Shown one piece after another: positions 15,919 to 25,388 of a stretch of DNA of 64,000 nt. The notes beneath the pieces were generated by a model. The model saw only the letters and a list, made by a program, of their open reading frames with translations, was not told the DNA's origin and ran no database searches. The number at the start of each line of letters is the position of its first letter. Positions within the stretch are counted from its first letter, which is position 1. The translations under genes and the position numbers were made by a program. Origin of the DNA: Lysobacteraceae bacterium P (GTDB lineage: Bacteria > Pseudomonadota > Gammaproteobacteria > Xanthomonadales > Xanthomonadaceae); assembly GCA_005503055.1 (NCBI GenBank), contig SCOX01000001.1, forward strand, positions 372,001 to 436,000, in the 5' to 3' direction.

Positions 15919-17295
15919 TCAGTGCACCGGCGCCATCGCGCCCTCGATCGCGCGCGCCGCGGAGACGACGGCAAGCGGCAGGTGGATCGCGAACACCGTG
16001 CCCTCGCCGATGCAGCTGTCCACGCGGATGTCGCCGCCGACGGCCTTCACCAGATCGTGCACGACCGACAGGCCCAGTCCCGTGCCAGCCGCCTCGGGCT
16101 TGGTGCTGAAGAACGGTTCGAACACCCGCGCAAGCGTTTGCGCGTCCATGCCGTGGCCGCTGTCCGACAAGGCGATGCGCACGTATTCGTCCGCGCGCAT
16201 GGTCTCAACGCGGAACACGCCGCCGCCGGGCATCGCGTCGCGCGCATTGGCCGCGATGTTGAGCACCATGAGCTCGAACTCGTTGCGGTCCAGCCGCACC
16301 GCGAGCGCGTCGCTGGACTCGGCGATGTCCACGCGAATACCCGATCCGAACATCTGGCGCAGCATCGGCCGCAAGTCCGAAAGCGCCTGCACGGCATCGA
16401 AGGTCTCGATGCGCAGGACGTCGTTGCGGGCGAAGCCGAGCAGCTTGCGCGTCAGCGCCAGGCCGAGCGCGGCCGCCTCCTCGATGCCATGAAGCGCGTC
16501 CTCCATGGCGAGCATCCGCTCGCGGTCGTCGTGCAGATCCAGAAGGCGATGGCGCTGCGCGGCATAGCCCTGCACCACGCCCAGGATGTTGTTGAAGTCG
16601 TGCGCCACGCCGCTGGCGAGGCGGCCGCCGGCTTCCATCTTCTGCGCGTGGATCAGCTGCGATTGCGCACGTTCGCGCTGCGCCATCTCGTGCTGGAGTT
16701 CGGCGCCGCGCGCGAGCGACTCGTCCAGGCTCTCGCGCAGCGCGGTGATGGTGCGGTCGAGCACCAGGGTGATGATGGCGTAGCTCACCATCAGCGTCGG
16801 CGCGTTGTTGAGCGCGTTGCGGATCCATTGCGGATCGTGCGCGCTGAGCGCGTCCACGCTGAATCCGATGGCGAACACCTGCATCAGCAGCGCGTACACC
16901 GTCCATAGTGCGCGGCGACCCAGCACCAGACCGCCGATCACCAGCACCAGCACCACCGAGGACTGGTCGATCAGCTGCGATTGCGTGCCGAGCTTGTAGT
17001 GCGCCAACGCCAGCGACGTCAGCAGTGCGCCGAGGAAGATCGTCATCGCAGGGCGGAAGCGCCCGCGACGGATCAGCCACACGCAGCCCAGCGCGAGCGT
17101 GGACGTGGTGAGGTCGAGCGCGAGCACGACGCCCCAGCCGGACGGAATCGGCCGCGACGAGAGGTGCCAGGCCCAGGCGGACGGCAGGGCCACGCCGTAG
17201 AAGAGCAGCAGCAACTGCATCACCGGCGAATTGCGCCGGTCCACGACGTTGTCGACGGGCGCGCTGCGCAGCCAGTTGCCAATGCGATCCCACAT
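15919..17295 (-). CDS. Membrane sensor histidine kinase
   Basis: 458 aa. The N-terminus (about 25-182) has six hydrophobic helices with very short loops, so the sensor is the membrane domain itself. A coiled linker (185-220) leads to the H-box GVAHDFNNILGVVQGYAAQR with His232, the NtrB/hybrid-type HDFNN subclass. The ATPase domain has N-box ANARDAMPGGG, G1 DSGHGMD, F-box FEPFFSTK and G2 GTGLGLSVVHDLV. It is tail-to-tail with the OmpR-type regulator, with only four bases between the stops, an arrangement that still suggests a pair. Confidence 0.88.
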   Translation of the reverse strand: MWDRIGNWLRSAPVDNVVDRRNSPVMQLLLLFYGVALPSAWAWHLSSRPIPSGWGVVLALDLTTSTLALGCVWLIRRGRFRPAMTIFLGALLTSLALAHYKLGTQSQLIDQSSVVLVLVIGGLVLGRRALWTVYALLMQVFAIGFSVDALSAHDPQWIRNALNNAPTLMVSYAIITLVLDRTITALRESLDESLARGAELQHEMAQRERAQSQLIHAQKMEAGGRLASGVAHDFNNILGVVQGYAAQRHRLLDLHDDRERMLAMEDALHGIEEAAALGLALTRKLLGFARNDVLRIETFDAVQALSDLRPMLRQMFGSGIRVDIAESSDALAVRLDRNEFELMVLNIAANARDAMPGGGVFRVETMRADEYVRIALSDSGHGMDAQTLARVFEPFFSTKPEAAGTGLGLSVVHDLVKAVGGDIRVDSCIGEGTVFAIHLPLAVVSAARAIEGAMAPVH

Positions 17296-17376
17296 GCGCT
17301 CTTCATTCCCCTTCCGGCGCGAACTGCGATAGCCGACACGGTCGGCCGCCGACGCCTGCCACGCAGAGTACCGCGA

Positions 17377-17405
17377 CGGTGAGAACTCGGTGAGGTTTCG
17401 GTGAG
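17377..17405. promoter_or_regulatory. Three 11-bp-spaced CGGTGAG direct repeats
   Basis: CGGTGAG occurs at 17377-17383, 17388-17394 and 17399-17405, a spacing of exactly 11 bases, in the 320-base region between the divergent kinase and adhesin genes. Tandem sites one helical turn apart are typical of OmpR/PhoB-family dimers. The regulator at 15201 is the natural candidate. The repeats lie about 210 bases upstream of the adhesin start and 80 bases upstream of the kinase start. Confidence 0.5.
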
Positions 17406-17615
17406 AGCGCGAGCGTGACAGTCATTTTGCAGGCGCCGTAGGTTCCCCCTTGTTGCGGCGTGACAGGGGACGCCGGCAACCGGACGAGAGCCCAGGATCG
17501 GGCGAGCACCACATCCAAACGCACGCGATGCAGCGGCCACGACCGGTTCCGGGGCGTCCGGGCCGCACGGCACCGCTTTGTCTTTTTGTTTGTGAACCAG
17601 GGTGGGGAGACACTG

Positions 17616-20600
17616 ATGAACAAGATCTACAGCCGGGTCTGGAGCCACGCGAAGCAGGCGCTGGTAGTGGCCTCGGAATTGGCGAGCGCCCGCGGCAAGA
17701 AGGGCGGCACCACGGGCGCGGCCAGCGCGCCGCGTGCCGCAGCGGTCGGTGCCCTGACACTGGCCGGCTTGTGGGCGCTCTGCGCGCCGGCCTTCGCTGA
17801 GCAACTCACCCTGGAGCGCGACGGACAGCGCTGCACGATCCGCGATGCGCAGGACGTCGCGCGCGAGATCGACTGCGCGGCGTTCGAGCAGCTCAGCGGC
17901 TCGACCATCGCCGCCGTCGGCCTGGCGGCTTCACCGGGGGTCGGCAGCGCGGCCGTCGGAAGCGGCAGCGATTACCTGCGCGCCGACGGCGCCGGCGACG
18001 GCAGCGACGTGCCGCAGGTCGCGGGCGAAGGTGCACTGGCGGCAGGAGCCAACAGCTACGCGATGGCGAACGCCGCCACGGCGGTCGGCGGCAGCGCCTA
18101 CGCAGGCGGACTGGGCGCGACCGCCTACGGCAACTATGCGATGGCCTTCGGCGATGCGACCATCGCGATCGGCCAGGGCGCGTTCGCCGGCTCGGGCAGC
18201 GATCCGTTCATCAACGGCCTGGGCAACATCGCCATCGGCGCGTCGGCCGAAGTCGATTCCGAACAGGGTGGCACCGCCGTCGGCGCGCTCAGCGTGGTGT
18301 ACGGCACCGGCGCCACCGCCATCGGTGGCAATACGCAGGCTTATGGCAATGGCAGCCTGGTCGCCGGTTTCGGCGCCGGTACCAATGGCCAGGGCAGCAT
18401 CGCGATGGGCGCGAACTCGCGCGCCGTAGCCGGTGAGTCCGGCGTGGCGCTGGGCGAAACGGCGCACGCCATCGGCACCGGCGCAATGGGCCTGGGCGGC
18501 ATCAGCTGGGCCGAAGGCAACAGCGCCATCGCCGCCGGCTACTGGTCCACCGCGGCGGGCGAGGGCGCCATCGCCATCGGCGGCGGCGCAGGCGAAGACA
18601 TGGACGGCGACGGCACCGTCGGCCCCGGCGAGATGACGGTGGCCGCCGGCTATCGCGCCACCGCGCTGGGTTACCACAGCGCCGCCCTGGCCGACAGCGC
18701 GCTGGCCATTGGCGATTCCTCGCAGGCGCTGGCCTTCAACGCCACGGCGGTGGGCGCGAACAGCCTCGCGGCCGGTGAAGGCGGTATCGCCAGTGGCGCC
18801 AACGCGTATGCCGGCGGGATCGAAAGCAGCGCCTTTGGCGCCAACAGCTACGCCGACGCGGACTACACCGTCGCCATCGGCAGTGGCAGCCTGGGCCTGG
18901 CCGAAGGTGCCGTGGCGGTGGGATCGGGTGCGACGGCGATCGGTTCGGCCAGCGTGGCGACCGGCGCGGCGGCCGTGGCCGACGGCGATGGCTCGGTGGC
19001 GTCCGGCAACAATGCACAGGCGCTGGGTTCCGGTGCGGTCGCGGTGGGTCGCGATGGCATCGCCGAAGGCGAAGCCGCCACTTCCGTCGGCCAGCAGAGC
19101 TACGCCACCAGCTTCGCCACCGCAACCGGCGTGATGAGCAACGCCGCCGGTTGGGCCAGCACCGCGATCGGCGCCAACGCGCAAGCGCTGAACGATCTGT
19201 CGATCGCGATGGGCGTGGACGCGACGGCCACCGGTGCGGCGTCGATCGCGATCGGCGTCCAGACCAACCCGTGGGGGCCGGGCGGCGAACGCAGCGTCGC
19301 GCTCGGCGGCATGGCGCAGGCCGGCGGCAAGGACAGCGTCTCGCTGGGCACGCTCAGCAATGCCGGCGGCAGCAGCGCGCTCGCACTGGGCACCACCATG
19401 GCCTGCGACGGCATGTTCTGCATCGAACAGAACACCGGCGCGTGGGGCATGAACAGCACGGCCGTCGGTGCGGGCGCTTCGGCGCAATCGGACTTCACGA
19501 CATCGCTGGGCGCGGGTGCGCAGGCGGGCGGCGCGCATTCGTTGGCGGCCGGTTCGTTCGCGCAGGCGTGGGTGGACGGCAACGTCGCCCTGGGTACCAG
19601 CGCGCTGGCGATGGCGAGCAACTCCGTTGCGCTGGGTGCGAACTCCACCACGACCCGCGACGACACCGTTTCGGTCGGCAACGACGACGGCCTCACACGC
19701 CAGATCACCCACGTCGCTGCCGGCTCGGAAGACAACGACGCGGTGAACAAGGCGCAGCTCGACGCCGTCGCCGCGGCAATGGGCGACGACGACGCCTACC
19801 TGGCAGTGGACGGCGCAGGCGACGGCAGCGACAACGCCATGGCCAACGGCGAGAACGCCGCCGCGCTCGGCGCCAACGCTGTCGCCAACGGCGAGCAGGG
19901 AACCGCGTTGGGCACCAGCAGCTACGCCGATGGCGCGTATACCACGGCGGTCGGCAGCGGCACGCTGGCGTTGAACGAAGGCGCCACCGCGCTGGGTTCG
20001 GGTGCAACGGCCATCGGCGAATTCAGCACCGCCAACGGCTATGGTTCGGTCGCCAATGGCGTGAACAGCGCGGCCGTCGGTGTGAACGCGCTGGCACAGG
20101 GCGACGGCAGCTTCGCCGGTGGCGACTCGGCGCAGGCCAACGGCGGCGGCGCGGTCGCGCTTGGCGTGGGCAGCATCTCGAACGGCTCGCTCGGCGTCTC
20201 GATCGGCGGCAACGCGGAGAACAACGGATTCTTCGCCGTCGCCGTCGGCGGCCTGGCGCTGGCCGACGCACCGTTCACCACCGCCATCGGCGGTTTCGCC
20301 GCGGCCGATGGTTGGCAGTCGACGGCGGTGGGCTCGGGCGCATACGCGACCGGCTTCAACGCCACCGCCACCGGCGCGGGCGCGATGGCGGCCGACGGCG
20401 GCGTGGCGCTTGGCGCCGGCGCTCAGTCCGGCACGTGGCTGACGGATCCGGACACCGGCGCGAGCGTGTTCACCGGGACGTCCGGCACTGCGGTAGGCCA
20501 GAACGCCATCGCCAGTGGCCTGTACGGCACCGCGCTGGGTGGCTTCTCCGGCGGCTCGTTCTCCTCGGCGGGCGCGAGCGGCATGTACAGCACTGCGCTC

Positions 20601-22277
20601 GGCGCCGGCGCGTACGCCGGGTCGTACTGGGACAGCACGCTGGTCGGCGACTTCACCACCGCCGTCGGCGCCGAAGCCTGGGCCGTCGGTGGATCGGCCA
20701 CCTCGCTGGGCTTCAACAGCTTCGCCCAGGCCGACAACGCGACGGTGCTCGGCGCCAACGCGTGGAGCACGCCGGACGCGAGCAACTCCGTCGCGCTTGG
20801 CCAGGGATCGTATGCGGATCGCGCCAACGCGGTCTCGGTCGGCGCGGCGCAGGACTGGACCGACGCGGCCGGGACGGTGCACGCGAAGATCGATCGCCAG
20901 GTCACCAACGTCGCGGCGGGTACTGAAGCGACGGATGCGGTGAACAAGGGACAGCTGGACGACGTGGCGGCGGATGTCGGCGCCATCGCGTCCAACGCCG
21001 TCGCCTACGACGCCGACGACAAGGCGCGTGTCACGCTCGGCGGCGCCGCGGGCACGGTCATCGGCAACGTCGCCGCGGGGGAGGTCGGCGCGACCAGCCG
21101 CGAGGCAGTCAACGGCTCGCAGCTGTTCGCGACGAACGAACGTGTCGGCACGCTCGAGATGCAGGTCGGCAACGTCACCGGCACGCTCGCCAACGCGGTG
21201 ACCTACACCGACTCGAGCCGCACGATGGTCGAGTTCGGCAACGGCGATGGCACGACGTTGCGCGGCGTGCGTGCCGGCCGCGCGGACACCGATGCGGTCA
21301 ACGTCGCGCAGCTCGCATCGATTGCCCGAACCCTCGGCGGCGGGGCGACGATCGGCGGCGACGGAATGCTCGCCGGGCCTTCCTACGCGATCCAGGGCAG
21401 CCAGCGCATCGGCTTCGATCAGGCCTTCGGCGCGATCGACTCCACGCTCACCGGCATCATCGGCCGCCTCGGCTCGCTGGAACACAGCCCGGGCGGTGGC
21501 GTGCCCGGCGGCACCGGCAACGGCATGGCGATCGGCTCCGGCAGCCACGCGCAGGACGGTCGCGACACGGCAATCGGCAACGGTGCGGTGGTCGCCGCCG
21601 ACGGCAGCACCGCGCTGGGCAACAACACGTCGATCAGTGCGGCGGCGACGAACGCCGTGGCGGTCGGCGCCGATGCGAGCGTGACCGCGGCGTCCGGAAC
21701 GGCGATCGGGCAGGGCGCCTCGGTGACGGCGGAAAACTCCGTCGCGTTGGGACAAGGGGCGGTGGCGAACGAAGCCAACACCGTGTCCGTCGGCAGCGTC
21801 GGCAACGAACGTCGCGTCACCAACGTGGCCGCGGGCACCGCTGCGACCGACGCGGCGAACGTGCAGCAGGTGCAGGCCGGCGATGCGCAGGCAGTGGCCA
21901 CCGCCAACGCGTACACCGACACGACCGCCACGCAGACGCTGACGCGCGCCAACGCCTACACCGACAGCCGCTATCAGACGTTGAGCGACGAGTTCACCAA
22001 CCTGCGCGACGACCTGGGCTACCGCCTGGGCAAGCAGGACGAGCGCATCGACCGACAGGGCGCGATGAGCGCGGCGATGATGAACATGTCGATCAATGCC
22101 GCCAACGCGCGCAGCCCGCGCGGCCGCGTCGCCGTGGGTGCCGGCTGGCAGAACGGCGAGAGCGCGCTTTCGGTCGGCTACTCGAAGTCCATCGGCGAAC
22201 GCGCGTCGATGAGCATCGGTGGCGCGTTCTCCAGCGACGACAGCTCCGCCGGCGTCGGCTTCGGCATCGACCTCTGA
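17616..22277 (+). CDS. YadA-type trimeric autotransporter adhesin
   Basis: 1553 aa outer-membrane adhesin (type Vc secretion). GGGGAG 6 bases before the ATG fixes the start. The N-terminus MNKIYSRVWSHAKQALVVAS is an extended signal peptide region, followed by a hydrophobic core and APAFA cleavage near residue 62. Residues about 90-690 and 730-1090 are dozens of imperfect 14-15-residue YadA-head repeats (pattern AxAxGxxSxAxGxxA). Neck-like motifs (VAAGSEDNDAVNKAQL, VAAGTEATDAVNKGQL, VAAGEVGATSREAVNGSQL, RAGRADTDAVNVAQL, VAAGTAATDAANVQQ) lie near 700, 1100, 1155, 1220 and 1405. A coiled-coil stalk leads to the trimeric membrane anchor (about 1490-1553), ending VGFGIDL. Two cysteine pairs (near 70-85 and CDGMFC near 600) are unusual for the family. 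Confidence 0.93.
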   Translation: MNKIYSRVWSHAKQALVVASELASARGKKGGTTGAASAPRAAAVGALTLAGLWALCAPAFAEQLTLERDGQRCTIRDAQDVAREIDCAAFEQLSGSTIAAVGLAASPGVGSAAVGSGSDYLRADGAGDGSDVPQVAGEGALAAGANSYAMANAATAVGGSAYAGGLGATAYGNYAMAFGDATIAIGQGAFAGSGSDPFINGLGNIAIGASAEVDSEQGGTAVGALSVVYGTGATAIGGNTQAYGNGSLVAGFGAGTNGQGSIAMGANSRAVAGESGVALGETAHAIGTGAMGLGGISWAEGNSAIAAGYWSTAAGEGAIAIGGGAGEDMDGDGTVGPGEMTVAAGYRATALGYHSAALADSALAIGDSSQALAFNATAVGANSLAAGEGGIASGANAYAGGIESSAFGANSYADADYTVAIGSGSLGLAEGAVAVGSGATAIGSASVATGAAAVADGDGSVASGNNAQALGSGAVAVGRDGIAEGEAATSVGQQSYATSFATATGVMSNAAGWASTAIGANAQALNDLSIAMGVDATATGAASIAIGVQTNPWGPGGERSVALGGMAQAGGKDSVSLGTLSNAGGSSALALGTTMACDGMFCIEQNTGAWGMNSTAVGAGASAQSDFTTSLGAGAQAGGAHSLAAGSFAQAWVDGNVALGTSALAMASNSVALGANSTTTRDDTVSVGNDDGLTRQITHVAAGSEDNDAVNKAQLDAVAAAMGDDDAYLAVDGAGDGSDNAMANGENAAALGANAVANGEQGTALGTSSYADGAYTTAVGSGTLALNEGATALGSGATAIGEFSTANGYGSVANGVNSAAVGVNALAQGDGSFAGGDSAQANGGGAVALGVGSISNGSLGVSIGGNAENNGFFAVAVGGLALADAPFTTAIGGFAAADGWQSTAVGSGAYATGFNATATGAGAMAADGGVALGAGAQSGTWLTDPDTGASVFTGTSGTAVGQNAIASGLYGTALGGFSGGSFSSAGASGMYSTALGAGAYAGSYWDSTLVGDFTTAVGAEAWAVGGSATSLGFNSFAQADNATVLGANAWSTPDASNSVALGQGSYADRANAVSVGAAQDWTDAAGTVHAKIDRQVTNVAAGTEATDAVNKGQLDDVAADVGAIASNAVAYDADDKARVTLGGAAGTVIGNVAAGEVGATSREAVNGSQLFATNERVGTLEMQVGNVTGTLANAVTYTDSSRTMVEFGNGDGTTLRGVRAGRADTDAVNVAQLASIARTLGGGATIGGDGMLAGPSYAIQGSQRIGFDQAFGAIDSTLTGIIGRLGSLEHSPGGGVPGGTGNGMAIGSGSHAQDGRDTAIGNGAVVAADGSTALGNNTSISAAATNAVAVGADASVTAASGTAIGQGASVTAENSVALGQGAVANEANTVSVGSVGNERRVTNVAAGTAATDAANVQQVQAGDAQAVATANAYTDTTATQTLTRANAYTDSRYQTLSDEFTNLRDDLGYRLGKQDERIDRQGAMSAAMMNMSINAANARSPRGRVAVGAGWQNGESALSVGYSKSIGERASMSIGGAFSSDDSSAGVGFGIDL

Positions 22278-22379
22278 CCGCGTCCATCCACACACCGTTG
22301 CTAGCGAAGGATGCCGGGGGTGGCCCCCGAAGCGACCCCGGCGTTCCTTCGTCCATTCGATGATCTTCCGGAGAGAACC

Positions 22380-24239
22380 ATGAGCAAGAAGACCCGCCTC
22401 TACGCCGGCACCCTCGCCACCGCCGTGGTCGTCGCGCTGTCGGCCTACGCCGCCACCGGTACCAACGCCGACGATGCCGCGACCTCGCTGTCGCGCCGAG
22501 CTGCTGTCGGCAGCAGCGGTGCGGCGTTGCCAGGCAAACGCACCGTCGCCCTGACGACGCTGCCGCAGCAGACCGGCTTCGACCGCTTCATCGTCAAGTA
22601 CCGCGTCGCATCCGGTCCTCGCGGCGTGCAGGCGACGACCGTGCTGGGCGCGTTCAACACCGCCGCCGCGCGCGCGGGACTGTCGACGATGCGCGCAAAC
22701 GGCGTCGCCCTGTCGGCCACGCACTTGCGCAGGCTGGCGATTGGCGGCGACGTGCTGCGTACTTCGCGCGCCCTCAATGTGACCGAATCCAACGCGCTGC
22801 TGGAGCAGCTGCGCAGCGATCCGTCCGTGGAATATGCGCAGCCCGACTACCGCCGCCACAAGCTCGACTTCGTTCCCAACGACGAGCACTACGGCTTGCA
22901 GTGGCACTACGCCTCCTCGGCCAGCGGCATCCATGCGCCGACCGCGTGGGACACCACCAACGGCGCGGGCGTCGTCGTGGCCGTGCTCGACACGGGCTAC
23001 CTGGACCATGCCGACCTGGACGCGAACATCGTCGCCGGCTACGACTTCGTGCACGACGCGGCCATCTCCAACGACGGCGACGGCCGCGACGCCGACGCGC
23101 ACGACCCGGGCGACTGGCTGCCGGGCGAGCGCAGCAGCTTCCACGGCACGCACGTGGCCGGCACGATAGCGGCCGTGACCGACAACGCACTGGACGTGGC
23201 CGGCGTGGCCTTCGGCGCGAAGGTGCAGCCGGTGCGCGTACTCGGCACGGGCGGCGGCTACAGCTCGGACATCGCCGATGCGATCGTATGGGCGTCCGGC
23301 GGAACCGTCGACGGTGTGCCGGACAACGCGACGCCGGCGGAAGTGCTCAACCTCAGCCTCGGCGGCTACGGCGCATGCAGCACCGACCCGGTCACGCAGG
23401 AAGCCATCGATTCGGCGATCTCGCGCGGCGCCACGGTGGTGGTTGCGGCCGGCAACGACAACTCGTCGGCATCGAACTACAGCCCGGCCAGCTGCCGTGG
23501 CGTGATCACTGTCGGCGCCACCGGTGTGGACGGCGCGCGTTCCTACTTCTCGAACTACGGCGCCACCGTCACCATCGCTGCGCCCGGCGGCAACGCCACC
23601 AGCGGTTCTTCGCCGGACGACGCGTGGATCTGGTCGCTGGGCAACCGCGGCGAAACATCGCCGATCCCGGGCGAGGAGGGCGACGCCACCGTGGGCATGA
23701 TCGGCACGTCGATGGCCAATCCGCACGTGGCCGGCATCGTCGCCCTGATGCAGGCCGCGGCGGTCGGCGTCGGGCGCGACCCGCTCACGCCCGCGCAGGT
23801 GAAGACGATCCTGCGTTCGACCGCGTCGCCATTCGTGGTGCAGCCGCCGAGCAATCAGAGCATCGGCGCGGGCATCGCCAATGCCGCGGCGGCGGTGGCG
23901 GCGGCCGCGCAGGACATTCCCGAAGACCAGAGCGAATTGCTGTCCAACCGCGTGGCAATCACCGGCCAGGCCGGTGCCGCCGGCGACATCCTGACCTATC
24001 GCATCGTGGTTCCGGCCGGGGTGTCCGCGCTGAATCTGCGCACGTACGGGGGCAGCGGCAACGTCTCGCTGTACGTGGCCCGCGATCGCACGCCCACGGC
24101 AAGCGACTTCGATCGCAAATCGGTGAAGGCGGGCAATGCGGAGACCGTCGTCGTCACCAACCCACCTGCCGGCACGTACTACATGACGGTCATCGGCGAG
24201 AGCGAGTTCGCCGGCGTATCCGTGATGGGCGTGTACTGA
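22380..24239 (+). CDS. Secreted S8 (subtilisin-like) serine protease
   Basis: 619 aa. GGAGAG precedes the ATG at 22380. Signal peptide (1-30), an inhibitor-like propeptide (about 50-150, FDRFIVKYRV to VEYAQPDYRR), then the peptidase S8 domain with Asp204 (AVLDTGY), His255 (FHGTHVAGT) and Ser444 (GTSMANPHV); the oxyanion Asn is probably in AAGNDNSSASN. A C-terminal pre-peptidase C-like beta domain (about 530-619: TYRIVVPAGVSALNLRTYGG ... PPAGTYYMTVIGES) may be processed. It matches the extracellular proteases of Lysobacter and Xanthomonas. It follows the adhesin by 100 bases, so protease-mediated trimming of the adhesin is conceivable but untested. Confidence 0.93.
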   Translation: MSKKTRLYAGTLATAVVVALSAYAATGTNADDAATSLSRRAAVGSSGAALPGKRTVALTTLPQQTGFDRFIVKYRVASGPRGVQATTVLGAFNTAAARAGLSTMRANGVALSATHLRRLAIGGDVLRTSRALNVTESNALLEQLRSDPSVEYAQPDYRRHKLDFVPNDEHYGLQWHYASSASGIHAPTAWDTTNGAGVVVAVLDTGYLDHADLDANIVAGYDFVHDAAISNDGDGRDADAHDPGDWLPGERSSFHGTHVAGTIAAVTDNALDVAGVAFGAKVQPVRVLGTGGGYSSDIADAIVWASGGTVDGVPDNATPAEVLNLSLGGYGACSTDPVTQEAIDSAISRGATVVVAAGNDNSSASNYSPASCRGVITVGATGVDGARSYFSNYGATVTIAAPGGNATSGSSPDDAWIWSLGNRGETSPIPGEEGDATVGMIGTSMANPHVAGIVALMQAAAVGVGRDPLTPAQVKTILRSTASPFVVQPPSNQSIGAGIANAAAAVAAAAQDIPEDQSELLSNRVAITGQAGAAGDILTYRIVVPAGVSALNLRTYGGSGNVSLYVARDRTPTASDFDRKSVKAGNAETVVVTNPPAGTYYMTVIGESEFAGVSVMGVY

Positions 24240-24272
24240 GGACGCGCCTGCGAAGGCGTGGCGTCGTGGAGC

Positions 24273-24306
24273 GAAGGGGAGGGCGGCGGAAGCCGCCTTC
24301 CCCTTC
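24273..24306 (+). terminator. Strong hairpin after the protease gene
   Basis: GAAGGGGAGGGCGGC faces GCCGCCTTCCCCTTC around a GGAA loop, 33 bases after the stop. The T run is poor, but the stem is long enough to act as the terminator. Confidence 0.6.
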
Positions 24307-24454
24307 TGGCATCGGTGTCCCTAGGGTTCAGTTCGGCGAGCGGCGGGATGCATCAGCCTGGCCTCCCCGCACATCGGGCCGCGATCCTGTCCGCCCCTGG
24401 CGCGCCTTGACGTCGCTTGCTGATGGGCGACCTGGCCCGGCAAAGGGAATTGCT

Positions 24455-25345
24455 ATGGCCCATCGGATCCCCAGCGCTTGCATCGTGCATTGGCCTAGAG
24501 GTCGCTACCTCGAGCGTGGACGGAAAGATCGGGCCAATCGCGTCCATGCCGCATGCCGTCCGTTGTCGAGCAGCGCGGCAGCGGTTGCCACATTTCTCGT
24601 AATGGCAACGTTCTCGCCAGCGCTACGAGCCGAGGAGTTCGGGTTCGACTGTCCTGCCGGATGTCGACAAGGATTCGTCTGGCGCATGGCAGGAAGGAAC
24701 GACCGTGTTTGCGTTCTTCCTGCGGCGCGAACGTTGGCGCGGGATGAAAAAGCGTTGGCCGCCGAGCGACGCCTGCACGCCCCGCGACCCACTCCGAGCG
24801 GATCGCTTTCGTTCAAGATCGCCTGCAAGCCGAGCTACACGTGGCGGAAGGCATTTCCCGACGACTACGTGTGCGTTAAGGATGTCGACAAGAATCGAGC
24901 GCTGGCCGAGAACAGGAATTCCAGGGCGGCCTGCGGCGCCACGTTCTGCCAGCAGTGGACCATGGATCCTGGCCATATGAGGCTGTCGCAGAATGGGTTC
25001 ACCGTCTACCTGAGTTTTCAACAGACCTCACTCGTCAATGCAACAGGGAACCAGCCCCACGTACATGGAAGCGCCTATTACGAGAGCGCAGGTGGCCGCG
25101 TACAGGGATACCTGCAGGGAAACCTCTATCGCGACAACTTCGACGTAACCGTTCAATGGGAAAACGCGACGCGCGGAAATTATCGAGCAGATATCGTCCA
25201 GAACTACTGGATCGGACCGCACGGCGAAGTCGAACTGGTGGGCGAACTGAAGAATGGAACGACGCACGACGAGCAGCATCCGGGCCGAGCAGCCACCCCT
25301 TGGGTGACGGACAGTCTGCTTAGCTGCCATCGCTTTGGCCCTTGA
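24455..25345 (+). CDS. Exported protein with two C-x-W-R...VCV motifs
   Basis: 296 aa. An AAGGGA site lies about 8 bases before the ATG. A long N-region is followed by a hydrophobic stretch (about 34-55, SSSAAAVATFLVMATFSPAL) and AEE, a likely signal peptide. Two similar units follow: CPAGCRQGFVWRMAG...DRVCV (about 61-85) and CKPSYTWRKAFPDDYVCV (about 115-133). This C-x(n)-(V/T)WR-x-A-x(n)-D-x-VCV pattern recurs in secreted proteins of several soil bacteria and probably holds a disulfide. The C-terminal 150 residues are a beta-rich domain (FTVYLSFQQTSLVNATG..., YYESAGGRVQGYLQGNLYRD) with a final cysteine. No enzyme motif is seen; an extracellular binding role is inferred. Confidence 0.7.
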   Translation: MAHRIPSACIVHWPRGRYLERGRKDRANRVHAACRPLSSSAAAVATFLVMATFSPALRAEEFGFDCPAGCRQGFVWRMAGRNDRVCVLPAARTLARDEKALAAERRLHAPRPTPSGSLSFKIACKPSYTWRKAFPDDYVCVKDVDKNRALAENRNSRAACGATFCQQWTMDPGHMRLSQNGFTVYLSFQQTSLVNATGNQPHVHGSAYYESAGGRVQGYLQGNLYRDNFDVTVQWENATRGNYRADIVQNYWIGPHGEVELVGELKNGTTHDEQHPGRAATPWVTDSLLSCHRFGP

Positions 25346-25388
25346 TGCTCACTCCGCATCGCGAATTTTCGTCCCGGGAGCACCCTGG

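Noticed and set aside
17931-23726. 1931-codon open frame on the minus strand across the adhesin and protease genes
   Set aside because: It is antisense to two well-supported genes. Repeated Gly/Ala codons ending in C or G keep the opposite frame open, and its translation is Arg/Ala/Gly/His-rich with no domain.
22901-24454. Upstream extension of the frame that encodes the Cys-motif protein
   Set aside because: It overlaps the protease gene in another frame; a ribosome site and signal peptide place the real start at 24455.
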